DNA of 64,000 nucleotides, taken from NCBI GenBank assembly GCA_951394405.1, contig OX596346.1:1-64000 (forward strand), in the 5' to 3' direction. The notes below the pieces were generated by a model. That model did no database searches. It was not told the origin of the DNA and saw nothing but the letters and a program-made list of their open reading frames with translations. This document shows, in pieces, positions 12,191 through 23,276 of this stretch; within the stretch, counting starts at the first letter, position 1, and every line of letters starts with the position of its first letter. Made by a program: the position numbers and the translations under genes. The stretch is from Coprinellus micaceus. Its lineage: Eukaryota > Basidiomycota > Agaricomycetes > Agaricales > Psathyrellaceae.

Positions 12191-14400
12191 GTATTGCCAT
12201 CTAGATATCGTCTCCATCTGACCCGAACCGCTCGAATGGACGATGCGTTCGAGGCCAGTAACGAAACGAAATACCACCACGACGAAACCAGCGCCTTCGA
12301 CTTTCGCCTCCCCACCTCCTTCCCAAGGTCAACCCCCTTCATCTCGACCCATGCCTTCGCGTCTGAATCCACGCCCGAAGTTGTCGCGTCGTCGTCGAAA
12401 ACCCCGCTCAACCCCGTCTCGAAGGCCATGCCGAAATGAAGAGCATGATCGGTCGTGAAGAAACTCCCCGCTCTCCAAACGGGTCATCGAGCTCAGCGAC
12501 TTGAGGGGGGGATACATCGTCAAGGCTCGGAGGGTGACGAAGGCGAATGGGAAAGGGATGGGGTTCTCAGAGAAGTGAACGGGGATCGAACGAGCTGGGC
12601 GAACGCGGCGCCCACCTTCGGCTCCGAGGACGAGGATGACTTCCCACCTTCGAACGGGAGGGGCAATCCGACGCGCAACTTCAGTGCCGCGTTCAACCTA
12701 AACAAGAAAAACACCCATCCATCCCCACCCCCTTCGAAGCATACCGCTCTCCAAGGTTTACGTTGACCCCAAACTGACTCCCCCTCTCCGATCCCCACTA
12801 CCACGCCTCCTCATCCCCTTCAACCTCCTGAACGCGCCGGAGCCGCATGCTCGATACGCCTGCTATCGACACGGGTGACGACTCCCCTTTCGACAACTTC
12901 TACACGGATGACGAGGAGCCCGGCTTCCCCCTGCCCCTCCCTCCAAATCTCGTCCCTGCCCATCCGAGTTCCGCGTCCGCCTTCATTCCTCCGTCCGTAG
13001 ACGTCGACGCCAATGTCGAAGGCGACAATTCAGAGCTCTGTCCATGCCCTCACCTCACTCCCAAGCGAATGTAACCTTCGTTGTCTCCTGGGATTGCCCT
13101 CCCTCTCCGGCTAGCCCCCAATTCAAACCCGTCGCTGAGGAAGGTGTCTCGAAATTCGCCCCCACGATCCCCGTCTCTCAGGCCCACGCCTCGAGATTCC
13201 AAGACCCCCATTCGTCCTCACCACGTCCTCCCAAAACTTCGAGCCAGTTTCGTTCCCCACGAACGGCGCGATCCCGGATCTCTCGAGACCCCCAGTGACG
13301 ACGAAGGAAGGCTCGAGAATGGGTCACCACGCGACGCCGCTGTCACTGGCCCAACCGTCGACGAGTATGTCGGGAAGTGGCGTATTCGAAGTGGCTTCGA
13401 CGCCGTCGGGCCTCAAAGGGACGGGTTCGAACTCGTACATCAACCAAGGACGCGAAGGGCAAGGAATGATGGGGGTTTATTCGGGACGACGACGACGACC
13501 GGTAGAGGAGCCTACCCAAGAACCTACCCCCTCTCTACACCCCCGCCGCATCTCCTCCTCAACGCAGCTCTCCACCTCGGGCGGTCAGAGCTCCGTCGAC
13601 TGGGAAGCTCAGCTTCGGTGTGCGGACGTATGCGTACGCCGTCGACGGGGTTCACGGAAGATAAGACGAAGAGGGGTGGAGAGGGAGAACTGGGTCTAGG
13701 TGAAGCGGGGGAAGAGGTCGATGGGTAGGTGGGTAAGGGTCTCGTCCTCGCTTTGGAGTGGGAAGAGGAGGATGGAGCGTGGGCTCGGGTGTGCGAAGGG
13801 GAGGGAGGTGAAAATGCGGATCACATGGATGTCAATGTCCCCGCGCCGAGACAGGATGATAAAGACGAAGACGAAGACCCGTTCGTCGTTCGGCTTTCTC
13901 CACAGTGAGAGGCTGTCAATGTCTCCTCTGACACGCCCAAACCTCGTTCGACACCGCGTCTAATCTCCAGAGGACTCCCAATGTCGATCCCGGCCGCCTG
14001 CTCGCGCTCGTAGAGGCTCCCTTATCGATGTACGGTCCCGACCGAATCATAAAATTCCTCGTCGCGCAGGTCATCAAGAACTCTGGATACCCCAATGTCG
14101 AACACGGGATGGGAATGGAGAAGGCATGCGCTCCTCAAGCGCGTCTGAGAAAAGTAAATCTAGTGCGACGCCGATGACGAAGGAGGTGGCGTGGGCTTGG
14201 TGGGGGCTCGAAGAGACCGAAGCTTGGCTGTGCAAGCGCCGACCCCCACCATATCCGTGGACCACACTACCGCGACTGCCCCATCACATCTCCCCAATTA
14301 GCGTTCGCGCTCACCCCGCTTCCTTACTTCCGGAAACAGCTTGCGAAGCCCAGTGGGCTGTACACGCCGACGGATTTAGAGATTAGGACGCACGAACAGA
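12190..14400 (+). pseudogene. Coding-like but broken region, unknown family
   Basis: Plus-strand frames take turns at looking like protein: an acidic stretch after the Met at 12,847 (DTGDDSPFDNFYTDDEEPGF), a Ser/Thr/Pro-rich stretch at 13,081-13,728, and a hydrophobic stretch at about 13,980-14,145 containing MYGPDRIIKFLVAQVIKNSG. Stops and frame changes separate them, and I found no set of introns that joins them. It may be a degraded gene or transposon protein. A motif VIELSDL at about 12,485 resembles VIELSES at about 4,955 in the distal subtelomere, where an acidic stretch also follows, hinting at a shared origin. No function is assigned. Confidence 0.3.
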
Positions 14401-15727
14401 GATAAGTGGGGGACTGACGGAGAGGATGGATTACGAATAGAAGGAGACCGGGGAGGGAGAGCGAGGGCAGGGAACTGGAGGGTACCAACGTGTTTGACGC
14501 CTTAAACGTGTTCAGGGAGAGGGGAGGGCGGACACTCTACTAGAAGGATGGGAGAAGGTCAGGGTACGACCGTGAATGCCGGGGTGTAGCCGAAGAAGCG
14601 ATAGTGCTCGGTGAAGACGACGACGGCGAGGAGATCGAGGATGTCAGTAAGCTACGGTAAGTTCGCCGAATGACTGCCTGCCTCTATGTGCGCCCCTCCT
14701 GTCGATTCTATCGCCACCCATACACTTCCACCGAACTCGGCTGGCGGAGCGGCGCTTTCGAGTGCATGCATACGTTTGAGTTCCTTGAATCCGGGTTACG
14801 CTAGCTCCTCCCTACGTCACTTCTACTTGTATCCCCGCCTTACACAGCGGAAAGACCTACTCAGTTGTAGGAATCTACCGTTGCTGTTCTTTCAAGTCAC
14901 CCGACATTGCTGAAGGGTCGGGTTGAAGTCAGTGGCTCAAACTGCCTGAGTGAGGCAAGATAGAATCCAGGAGGATCCCGCATTTGAGTGCCTAGGGCTG
15001 TGGAGATTGTAAGCGCCCGTCGCCTATACCGACGCTCCTCGGTACACGAGGCCGCGGTCCCTCGGTGGTACAGCGACCTTTCCCCATGCTCCCCGGGCTA
15101 TCACTCGCCATGTGGTGTCCCCAGATTCTGGCTTGACCCCAGCACACCCTTAGAGGTGAAATAGCGGGAAGGGAATCACTGTATTTGGATCCCGTGAGTA
15201 TGCACGAGGGGACCGGCAGGCTGTGGCGTCGAGCTTAACTCATAACTTATCGATCCAGGGAAATTGGGGGCGAGAAACGCGAGGCTGTGTATGAATGTTT
15301 CACGACCCTGGTTAGAACGTTACCCTTCACCAGCATCTCCCTCACTTCGAGGGGGCACGCAAGGCTGGCAAAAGTCTCGCCAGTCCCCTTTGTAATTGGG
15401 GGGCTCTATCTTACTCCAGTTGACGACGGAGCACTTCAAAGGGCCCCACCCACATAGCCTATTGTACACCGCGACAAATAGTGGGGCAAGATGTATTTGA
15501 AAAGGGTAGGGATCCGCACCCGGTACGTGCTTGGTTTATCCTTTCCTGTTAGTCCGCCAGCGTATATGAATTGGGTCATGCCAGCCATCCTTTCCAAACC
15601 ACCCTTCGTCCCCGTAGCATTCTTACTTTCTTTTGTCCGCAAACCCAAAGAAAATCCGTAATTTGCATCCTCAGCCCTCGCGAACAGGTATGTATCGGTC
15701 CTGGTCTGCATGGTGATCCTCTGATCA
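14400..15727. other. Intergenic, nothing recognised
   Basis: No credible gene. A minus-strand frame of 125 codons (15,436-15,813) overlaps the start of the LRR-like frame in antisense; it lacks any family resemblance and is not annotated as a gene. Confidence 0.4.
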
Positions 15728-16522
15728 ATGCGGCAGAAATACATCCTAGAAGACGGTGTGCCGCACGTTCTCGCCCGCAATACCTGGAAGATGTCGGGTG
15801 GATCGAAAGTCATCGTACCCCGCTACCAACGAGCACTAGCATACCCGGTCGATAGGGCACTCACCCACCTCACCATCGATGGGCTGATATTCATCAATCA
15901 CCTCCTCGACCCTCCCTGCAGTACCCCTTCACAAACGGCACTCGCGAACCTCAAAAGCCTCAGCCTCCGTCATCTCACTGAATGTGCATTCACGTTCAGA
16001 AATGCTGGTGTCCTCGACGTCTTCTTCCAATCCATTAGTTCCATGAACAAACTCGAATGTCTCACTCTCGACCACTTCACACTCCCCGATCCAAACCACC
16101 CACCGGAGATACCAGCTTGCCTCGCCAATTCTCCGATTCCCGTCAAAAGCCTCGCCGTTCAACACAGTCACGGCGAGTCCCTGTCCTTCATTTTCGAATG
16201 TTTCGAGCCAGACAATCTCTTCCTGGAGGCGTGTTGGTTCATTCGCCACATCCCCGCCTGTGATAGACTCGTCCTCCGCCAAATCCAGGCATTCTATGGG
16301 TTCTTCGACGTCCTGGTTGGATGGGACGGGGATGATGAGCTCGTGATTGATCACTGCCCCTTCCTCGATGAAGCATTCATAAAGGGTTTGAGGAGGGTGA
16401 TGATAGACGCTGAAGAGGTGCTCTGGCCAGGAGCAAATGTTTCCTTCTACGGATACGGATATGCCGTTTGGAAAAGGATTGTCGAGTTCCAGGATCTACG
16501 CTGGCAACTGGAGGCGCAGTGA
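15728..16522 (+). CDS. Leucine-rich F-box/LRR-like protein, possibly N-terminally truncated
   Basis: One open frame of 264 aa. Leucines recur at LRR-like spacing, for example LTHLTIDGLIF (about 45-55), LKSLSLRHLTECAF (about 76-89) and LECLTLDHFTLP (about 109-120). That is the pattern of the C-terminal solenoid of fungal F-box/LRR proteins, where it would bind a substrate of an SCF ubiquitin ligase. No F-box is visible in the frame, and upstream sequence gives no convincing first exon, so the true gene may start earlier or be 5'-truncated. It is convergent with the TPR-CHAT gene, whose stop lies 337 bp downstream. Assignment rests on leucine pattern only. Confidence 0.5.
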   Translation: MRQKYILEDGVPHVLARNTWKMSGGSKVIVPRYQRALAYPVDRALTHLTIDGLIFINHLLDPPCSTPSQTALANLKSLSLRHLTECAFTFRNAGVLDVFFQSISSMNKLECLTLDHFTLPDPNHPPEIPACLANSPIPVKSLAVQHSHGESLSFIFECFEPDNLFLEACWFIRHIPACDRLVLRQIQAFYGFFDVLVGWDGDDELVIDHCPFLDEAFIKGLRRVMIDAEEVLWPGANVSFYGYGYAVWKRIVEFQDLRWQLEAQ

Positions 16523-16858
16523 TCCCATGTTTGTCCACACCCAATTCTTGTCGTTCTCAATCATGCCATTGGAGATATGTTATGCATCCCTTGAATCCTC
16601 TGTACATATTATCGCTCGCGTCTCGGCCCACAGTATTTTCCTTTTTGTGTTCACCTACTCCTACGCGTTTATGTTTCGCTCGCATTAGATACTGGCTACC
16701 TACAATGTATCCTCAAGTTCCTGAAACGTTGCATCCGCCATGCTCGATAATCTGTAATTAAATACTACTTGTACGAAGTTGGCAACTCCCCGAGCGGCGT
16801 GAAATGGATGAGAAAGTGCTACAGCACATCAAAATACGGAAGCAAACGAGAGAGATAA

Positions 16859-19800
16859 TCAGTAACCGAAGTGCACATAGGGAACCCATGTGAGAAGAGA
16901 CTTTTCCGAGTCATCCATGCGGCTTCTCAGTTCTTGAGTGGCGTAATGCAAGGCGTACGCAGATTGAGACCCGTCGAATCCACCCCCACAGCCTTCTGTC
17001 CTACGATCCCACAAATACTGGTAGAAATCGGTAGCAACCTCTGGCGCATAGTGGTCCCCAATAGCCCACATAGTCGCTACGACTCGTCGATATCCTGCAG
17101 CGAGCATCCCCGCTGCCAAATGGACAGCCTCATCCGACAATGTTTCCTCGCCCGTACTTGTCTGGCACGCGGATAGGAAGGCGAGGTCGGCATTCTTCAG
17201 GTTCTTCTTCATAATATTATCCAGGCTTAACGAGCCTGTGTGAAACAGGAATCGGCTCTGGAGAAACTCGGTGGAGTTTTGGGTCGCATGACAGGCGAGA
17301 TGAATACTGCTGAAGGTTTCCATCTTCTCAAGGCACCCATCAACGTCAACATCGCTGCCTTCGAGCTTCATAACTCGAAGTCCACGTAGGGAAGCCTTAT
17401 CGAAGACAGCTACAACCTCCCTCGTCGTTCCAGGGATCAATGACGCTCTTGGAGCTTTCGGTTGGCACGTGAGGAACAGACCGGACACCTCCTCGTCGAT
17501 CAGGTCTTCAGTTTTCACCCTGCCAGTAAGAGCATTTACGGTCGGGATGTAGGACGAAACCGCGTAGTCGACGAGGCATTCTGGCTCTCTTTTGCCGTAT
17601 ATCCCTGATGCGTGCAGCGGTAGGAAGGATAACGGCCCTGTGGGGCACCACCAGATTCTGAGCGGAATCTCACCCGCGGTGTGATCGAGCTTCTGTCGTA
17701 ATGGTTAAACTCCAGCTGAAAGAGACTTTCAAAGTGCTCACTGAAATCCGAAGGGCATCTAGAATGGGCTTTACAACCTCAATCCAGAGACCTCGAAGAA
17801 CGCCATGAACAGCGCCCCTGACGTGCCGTCGCTTTTGCCGGTAGGCGCCCAATGCCCTATCGAATGTCTCTTCCCCATCTTCTTCACCTCGCATACGGAG
17901 TCCTTGGAGCTGCAACTGCGAGCCCAGCTTGGTGCGATACGAAGTAGCCTTCTCGAGAGAGAAGTTAGGCAACGGAACGTGCTGCGGCTCCATACGCCCA
18001 GCCATGAGGACAATCGCATCGCAGCGATTCTTGTACACGTTGATCACAACCACAGGTCCTGACGCTGGTAGATGCTCGAAGAGGGAGGCGCAGGTTGGTG
18101 GCTGAAGGAAGTTATCAAACCCAGGAACTGCCCTAACCGTTTTTACTAGATCATCCCACTCCTTTGCAAGCGTCAGGTGTGCTCGAGCTTCGGCTTCCAA
18201 CGAGATTTTTTCCGACGTAGACATCGAGGTATTTGGAACTCCCCTAGAAGCACCTGCCGCTTCGAGAGACTTGGCGACGGTCGCGATATTCTGTGCGAGA
18301 TCGGAGTCGTACATGCGGACGGCATCAAAGGGTGTCCTCAGAGCGTTCAATTGGCCCCAGACGAGACACCGGCCTTGTTCAAGCCACTCTACGGCCTTCC
18401 GTGGGTGTCCAAGTCGATACGCAGCAGCGGCCGCCTCCTGAGGGAGACCGGAGAAGTCTTGAAGGTAAGTGTAGCGGCGTTTGACCGTGTTGGCGAAACC
18501 CGCCAACGTGAGCATCATCTCTATCGCGATATCGAAGGCTAAAATAATGTCGGGTGAGTGGGGTTGATATTCATTCAATAGCCTCCCCCATGATGTTGCG
18601 GTGCTGAGCCTGGAACGTGTAGCCCCGCCCGTCGAAGTAGCTGCCAGCTTATATTGACCTATGCTCTCGTCTAGGTCGTCGCGACTGCTAGTCAGCTTCG
18701 AACGGGTATGCAGGGATTGGGCGAGGCCCTCCAGTTGGTCGGCGAGTTGACCATGACCGTCGGGGGTAAGTCGAACCGCCTTCAGTTGTACGACAATTGC
18801 CTCATCAAGATCGACGGGATCGCTGATACGGGCGTAGCGAGATGCGAGGGATTTGCCGAGGCTATAGAGCCAGTAGGGAAGCTCAGCGTGGTCATCCGGG
18901 GTAAGCTGTACCGCTCTTCGTTGGGCCAATACCGCTTTGTTGACGTCACTGGCGTCGTTGGTTTGCTCAAAACGACTTTGGAGTGCGTAGCCTAAGTTGT
19001 TGAGCCGTGATGATAGGTCCGGGTCACCCTCAGACGTCAAATCGACTGCTTTCTGCAGCGATGAAACCGCCTCGCGAATGTCCCACAGCTCACCAGTGTA
19101 TTGGAATCGAGACGTATATGAAGTTCCCAGACTATTCAGCCTCGAAGATAGTTCCGTGTGACGTTCGGGGGTGAGTTTGATTGCCCTCTTGTGGACGGAG
19201 ATCGCCTCGTCAATGTCGAAATTCTCCTCAGTGTGCTCGAACCGAGTGGCGAATGCGTTTCCGAGGTTATTGAGTCGCGTAGGCAACTCAACGTGGTCAT
19301 TGGGAGTAAGCTGTACCGCTCGCTGCTGTGCAGAAATGGCTTCCGCAATGTCACGAAGGTCGTTCGTGAGCTCGAAGCGGGTCGAGAGGGAGTTTCCGAG
19401 ATTCGTAAGGCGAGAGGGAAGGTAAGCGTGCCCCTCGGGAGTAAGTTCGACCGACTTCTCCTGTGCGGCGATCCCTTCAGTGATATCCTGGAGCTCGCCG
19501 CTACGTTCGAATCGAGTTGTGAGGGAGTTTCCCAGGTTATTGAGTCTGGTAGGAAGGTACGCATGACCTTGTGGGGTAAAGTGTATCGCCCTTTTCTGAG
19601 CAGCGATGGCCTCGTCGATGTCGCTAATCCTTCCAGCATGCTCGAAGCTACGCAAGAACGCAATTCCGAGGTTGTTGAGCCACGAGGGAAAGTCTTCACT
19701 ATCCTCGGGCGTCAGTCTTACTGCCTCTCGCAGAGACGACACTGCATCAGCAATGTCCTGGTCATCGCCGGCGTTTTCGAAGCGGGCAGTAAGGGAGAGC

Positions 19801-21300
19801 CCGAGATTACTCATTCTGGAAGGCATATTCGTGTCTCCCTCCTTCGTGAGTAGAACCGATTCCCGCTGTATAGAGATCGCCTCCGTAATGTCATGAAGGT
19901 CGCCGCTGCGCTCGAACCGAGTCAAAAGAGAGTTGCCCAGGTTGGAGAGCTTCGTCGGCATGTATGGATGCCCATGGGGTGTGAGTTCCACCGCCTTCCT
20001 CTTCACCGATATTGCCTCGTTGATGTCACAAAGCTCTCCGGATCGTTGAAACCGGGTCTGCAATGTGGTACCAAAGTTGTTGAGTCGGGCATGGAGGTTT
20101 GGATGGTTGTCCGGAGTGAGCTGGACCAACCTTCGATGCACCGCGATCGCTTCAGCGATGTCATCGATTTCCCCGAGACGTTCGTAGCGAGCCGGAAGTG
20201 AATTTGCGAGAGTATTGAGCCGGGAGGGTAAACTTTTGTGCCCTTCAGGTGTGAGGGATACCACTCTCCGTTTGCAAGAGACGATCTCTGAGAGATCTGA
20301 TACATCCCCAGACCGTTCTAATCGAGCTCCGAACGAGTCAGCAAGGCTATTGAGAAGCAGGGGAAGTTCTGCGTGGTCTTCTGGAACCAATCGGACCGCT
20401 CTCTCCAGCGCAGAGATGGCTTCGGTGATATCCTCGAGCTCCTCGGTCTCCCCAAAGCGGGACCTCAGCGAAAGGGAGAGGTTACTGAGGATTTCAGGCA
20501 GAGCGGGGTCATCTTCGGAAGCAATCTCCACGGCTTTCCTTCCAATCGAGACCGCCTCGTCGAGGTCATCCTCGTCACTAGTGTAGTCATAACGAAGGGT
20601 GATCGACCGTCCGAGGTTGCTAAGCCGTACGGAAAGCTTAGCATCATCCTCTGGGGTGAGCTGTACTGCTCTCTGCTGCACTGATACCGCTTCGAGGATA
20701 TCATCGAGCTCAAGCGTCCGCGTATGCCGAAGGACGATAACCGCAGCGTATTCGTCCAACTTGGTGAGGACGTCTATACCGACATGTTCAGAGACGCCAT
20801 CCGGATCCCACTAAACAGCACTCACGATCTGGTATCGCGTTCGGGTCCGACGATATTTCTACCACTTCATACGATGCAGTCAAGGCTAAGCTGGCGTCAC
20901 AGGTATCTATTATTTGGCTGTATGCTGCAAACGGGAGAGTCTATAAATCTCCGCCTCTCGGTAAGCAAATAGATGGACCTCGTACCGTGTACTGCTCGCT
21001 GTTGCGTCGCTCTCAACGTTTCGAATTCAAGCTGGACTCTCCCGACGTCCTCAGTCTCATCTCGCTTCACCACAAACTCGATTCCTTCGACCCCTTCAAC
21101 ACTTCGACCCGGCGTCGCGTCAGTCACCTCGCCGCTCTGGTTCGGGGACGGTCTACGCACATTTCCATGAAACACAATGCCTCCCATCGTCCATCGGAGG
21201 TCCTTTCGAGAGAAACCCATTTAGCTTCCTCTGTAGCTGGGAGGACGGAACCCTTGATTTCCGTCGGGTTCACTCCTGTTGGTTGACCACCGCTCGGGGC
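16859..21300 (-). CDS. TPR-CHAT protein with C2-like N-terminus (intact; first exon not resolved)
   Basis: Exons: 21161-21300, 20986-21101, 20826-20924, 17742-20773 and 16859-17692, with introns of 59, 61, 52 and 49 bp; frame is kept throughout (at least 1,406 aa). The exons before 20,826 encode a beta-rich, C2-like region. Then come about 16 tandem repeats of about 45 residues with the pattern DI-EAIS-hydrophobic...LTP-GH...LNNLGNSL-RF, a TPR_10/TPR_12-type superhelix. The last exon is a CHAT protease-like domain (caspase HetF associated with TPRs) with both dyad residues present: His in HLACHATQ (codon 17288-17290) and Cys in LSACQTSTG (codon 17165-17167). It ends in PYVHFGY. The family suggests a TPR sensor regulating a caspase-like peptidase, but no target is known for fungal members. 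One or more 5' exons lie between 21,300 and about 21,600. Confidence 0.85.
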
Positions 21301-21600
21301 CTGAGCGATCCCGAGAGAGATACCTAGCGAGACAGCTCAGCTGGGGGATCGACATTGCGAATTCATGTTCGAACGTACTGGTCAGGTAGTACTGGCTAAA
21401 TTGAAGGGTTTAGGTCCTCGTTTGTGAGATCGCGCCCAGCAATAGCGTACCTTTCGGACGTTTCCCCAGCGCGAAGAGTCCTATCGATCGTCGCATCAGC
21501 TTCAAACTTCACGAGACGATGGCAAGAACGAACCTTCGAGTATCCATTGCTATTCTGCGATGTACCACGTCGTGGACCCTGGTAAATGAACGAAGGTGCT
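21301..21600 (-). other. Probable 5' exons of the TPR-CHAT gene
   Basis: On the minus strand, coding-like pieces KFEADATIDRTLRAGETSE (about 21,435-21,500) and QYYLTSTFEHEFAMSIPQ (about 21,350-21,410) are each bounded by possible GT-AG sites and would continue the C2-like fold. I could not fix phases or the start codon, so they are not joined to the gene above. Confidence 0.4.
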
Positions 21601-21649
21601 GCGAGGCAGAGGACTGGAGTGTCGAAGTCGAAGCGCCAGCGAAAGAGAG

Positions 21650-21655
21650 TTTATA
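21650..21655 (-). promoter_or_regulatory. Possible TATA box of the TPR-CHAT gene
   Basis: Minus strand reads CCAATATAAACTC, just upstream of the earliest coding-like pieces of the gene. Motif match and position only. Confidence 0.3.
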
Positions 21656-22721
21656 TTGGACACATTTACGTTTGAGAAGGCCAAGGCTGTGCGACGTCGG
21701 TGACGTGAGCCTGCAGGCAGGCTCTGAAGGCGATGGATAGATCGATCGATGGAAAGCACCCTCGAAGCTGAAGCTGTCACATCGATAGTGAGGCAGATAA
21801 GACGGAGGTCAGATGGTAGTCGTCACCTATACACGTGTGATGGGGATAAGCGCCCGTCCACCGATGGGTCGATTGGCGCGTTCCCCGAGCCAACGGAGTC
21901 AGTGAAGGTGACAGAGAAGCCCACCGAAGGTGAGCCCCAGACCAAGACCCAGAGAAAGTCGGAGGAGAAACGCAAACCTAGAAGGGCTTCGACGAGCACC
22001 GACGCCCAGGCATGCACATAAAGGCCAGAATGCAATCCATCGACCGCGACGAGCTCACACACAAGAAATGAGAAATAAAGGGGTGGCCTCCCAAAGAAAC
22101 GTATCATTCCAGGCTAAGTTGAAGGAGATTGAAAGGAACGCGAACCAGCACGCCCTGAAACTCCACAATACTACGATCTCCGCATAATCAAAATACTTTC
22201 GTACCAGATGAAGTGAAGTGTAATAGAGCGGCGCCCAGCGCCGCCCTTGTCCACAAGTCCAGCCTGTTTAGTCGCCTGTCTTCTATCCAAAATCGGGGGT
22301 CTGCGTGTTCTAGTAATGGAATTAGCGATGGTACAAGGGTGAATATGGAAAACGGCTGTATGGGAAGAACGAGAAGGTAACGGGGACGGAGGAGGAAGGT
22401 CGGAGACCGTTTGCATCCGGAGGCAAACTCCGAATACGTGCGGTGAAGGAGAAAAGGTGACACGGATAGTAGTGAACGGGTGGATCGACCAAGGCTCCAT
22501 GGTGTACAAAGGGTATCGTGACGGGGTGTTAAAGGTTGGGGAAGCATATATGGGTGACAGGGAAGGAAAAGTAAAAGGGGGAGTATGAAGCCGAACAAAC
22601 GTACCTGGTCAAAACGGCCTGACCGAGACACCCGCGCAGCTCAGCGAGCACTGGAGATTGACCGCATGTTGATGGTCTCGATGCGCCTCGAGGACACAGC
22701 GAACGCGGCTGTCGATCGCTA

Positions 22722-23276
22722 TCAGCCAAGGAGAAACGACACGATGGCGAGAGAAAACGCACAAAAACACGACCCGAACAGCATCGCGCACATCGACGAC
22801 GCGGGATTGCCCCTCGGGCGACTCTTCGATGCCTCCTCCGAGTCATGTTGGCTATAACGGGATATCGTGCTTGCTGCGCTTCTTGGCGTCAAAGGCAGCG
22901 TGGTCGTGGGGCTCGGAATCATATCTTGGACGGACGCTCGGCCGCTCCCACTTCCACTGGCGATACCAGGGATGTTCATCGGCGCCTGCCTCTGCATCTG
23001 TTGACTCTGCCTTTTCCGTTCTTGCTCCATCTCGAGATCTTTGAACGCGCGACGCTGCTTCTCGAGTGGATAGCGAGGCATCTTGGAGCCCGTCTTCGGC
23101 GTTCCGAGCGCGAGCTCCGATAGTGAGAAGGGTTGATACGATGTGGTCATGGAAGACGCATCGAGGCTGAGGTGGGGTGCCAATGGTGGAAGCGAAAGGG
23201 GACTCGGGCGACGTGGAACGAAGAGTCGGTGATCCCGAGGAGAGTTGGGTGGGCTGAGGAGCTGCGCTGCAGACAT
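22722..23276 (-). CDS. Small hypothetical protein with C-terminal membrane segment
   Basis: Single open frame of 184 aa starting MSAAQLLSPPNSPRDHR. Residues 1-65 are Pro/Ser-rich and probably disordered. About 66-100 form a charged helical stretch (PLEKQRRAFKDLEMEQERKR). Residues 100-150 are low in complexity. The last 23 residues are hydrophobic with three cysteines (MCAMLFGSCFCAFSLAIVSF), as in a tail-anchored protein. The polar and helical parts look coding, whereas the overlapping 178-codon frame on the same strand lacks such structure. An intron near the 3' end cannot be excluded. No family is recognised. Confidence 0.45.
   Translation of the reverse strand: MSAAQLLSPPNSPRDHRLFVPRRPSPLSLPPLAPHLSLDASSMTTSYQPFSLSELALGTPKTGSKMPRYPLEKQRRAFKDLEMEQERKRQSQQMQRQAPMNIPGIASGSGSGRASVQDMIPSPTTTLPLTPRSAASTISRYSQHDSEEASKSRPRGNPASSMCAMLFGSCFCAFSLAIVSFLLG

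Noticed and set aside
15436..15813. 125-codon minus-strand frame
   Set aside because: Antisense overlap with the LRR-like frame, and no family resemblance.
19158..19853. 231-codon plus-strand frame
   Set aside because: It is antisense to the TPR repeats, and its own repeats are the mirror of the real ones.
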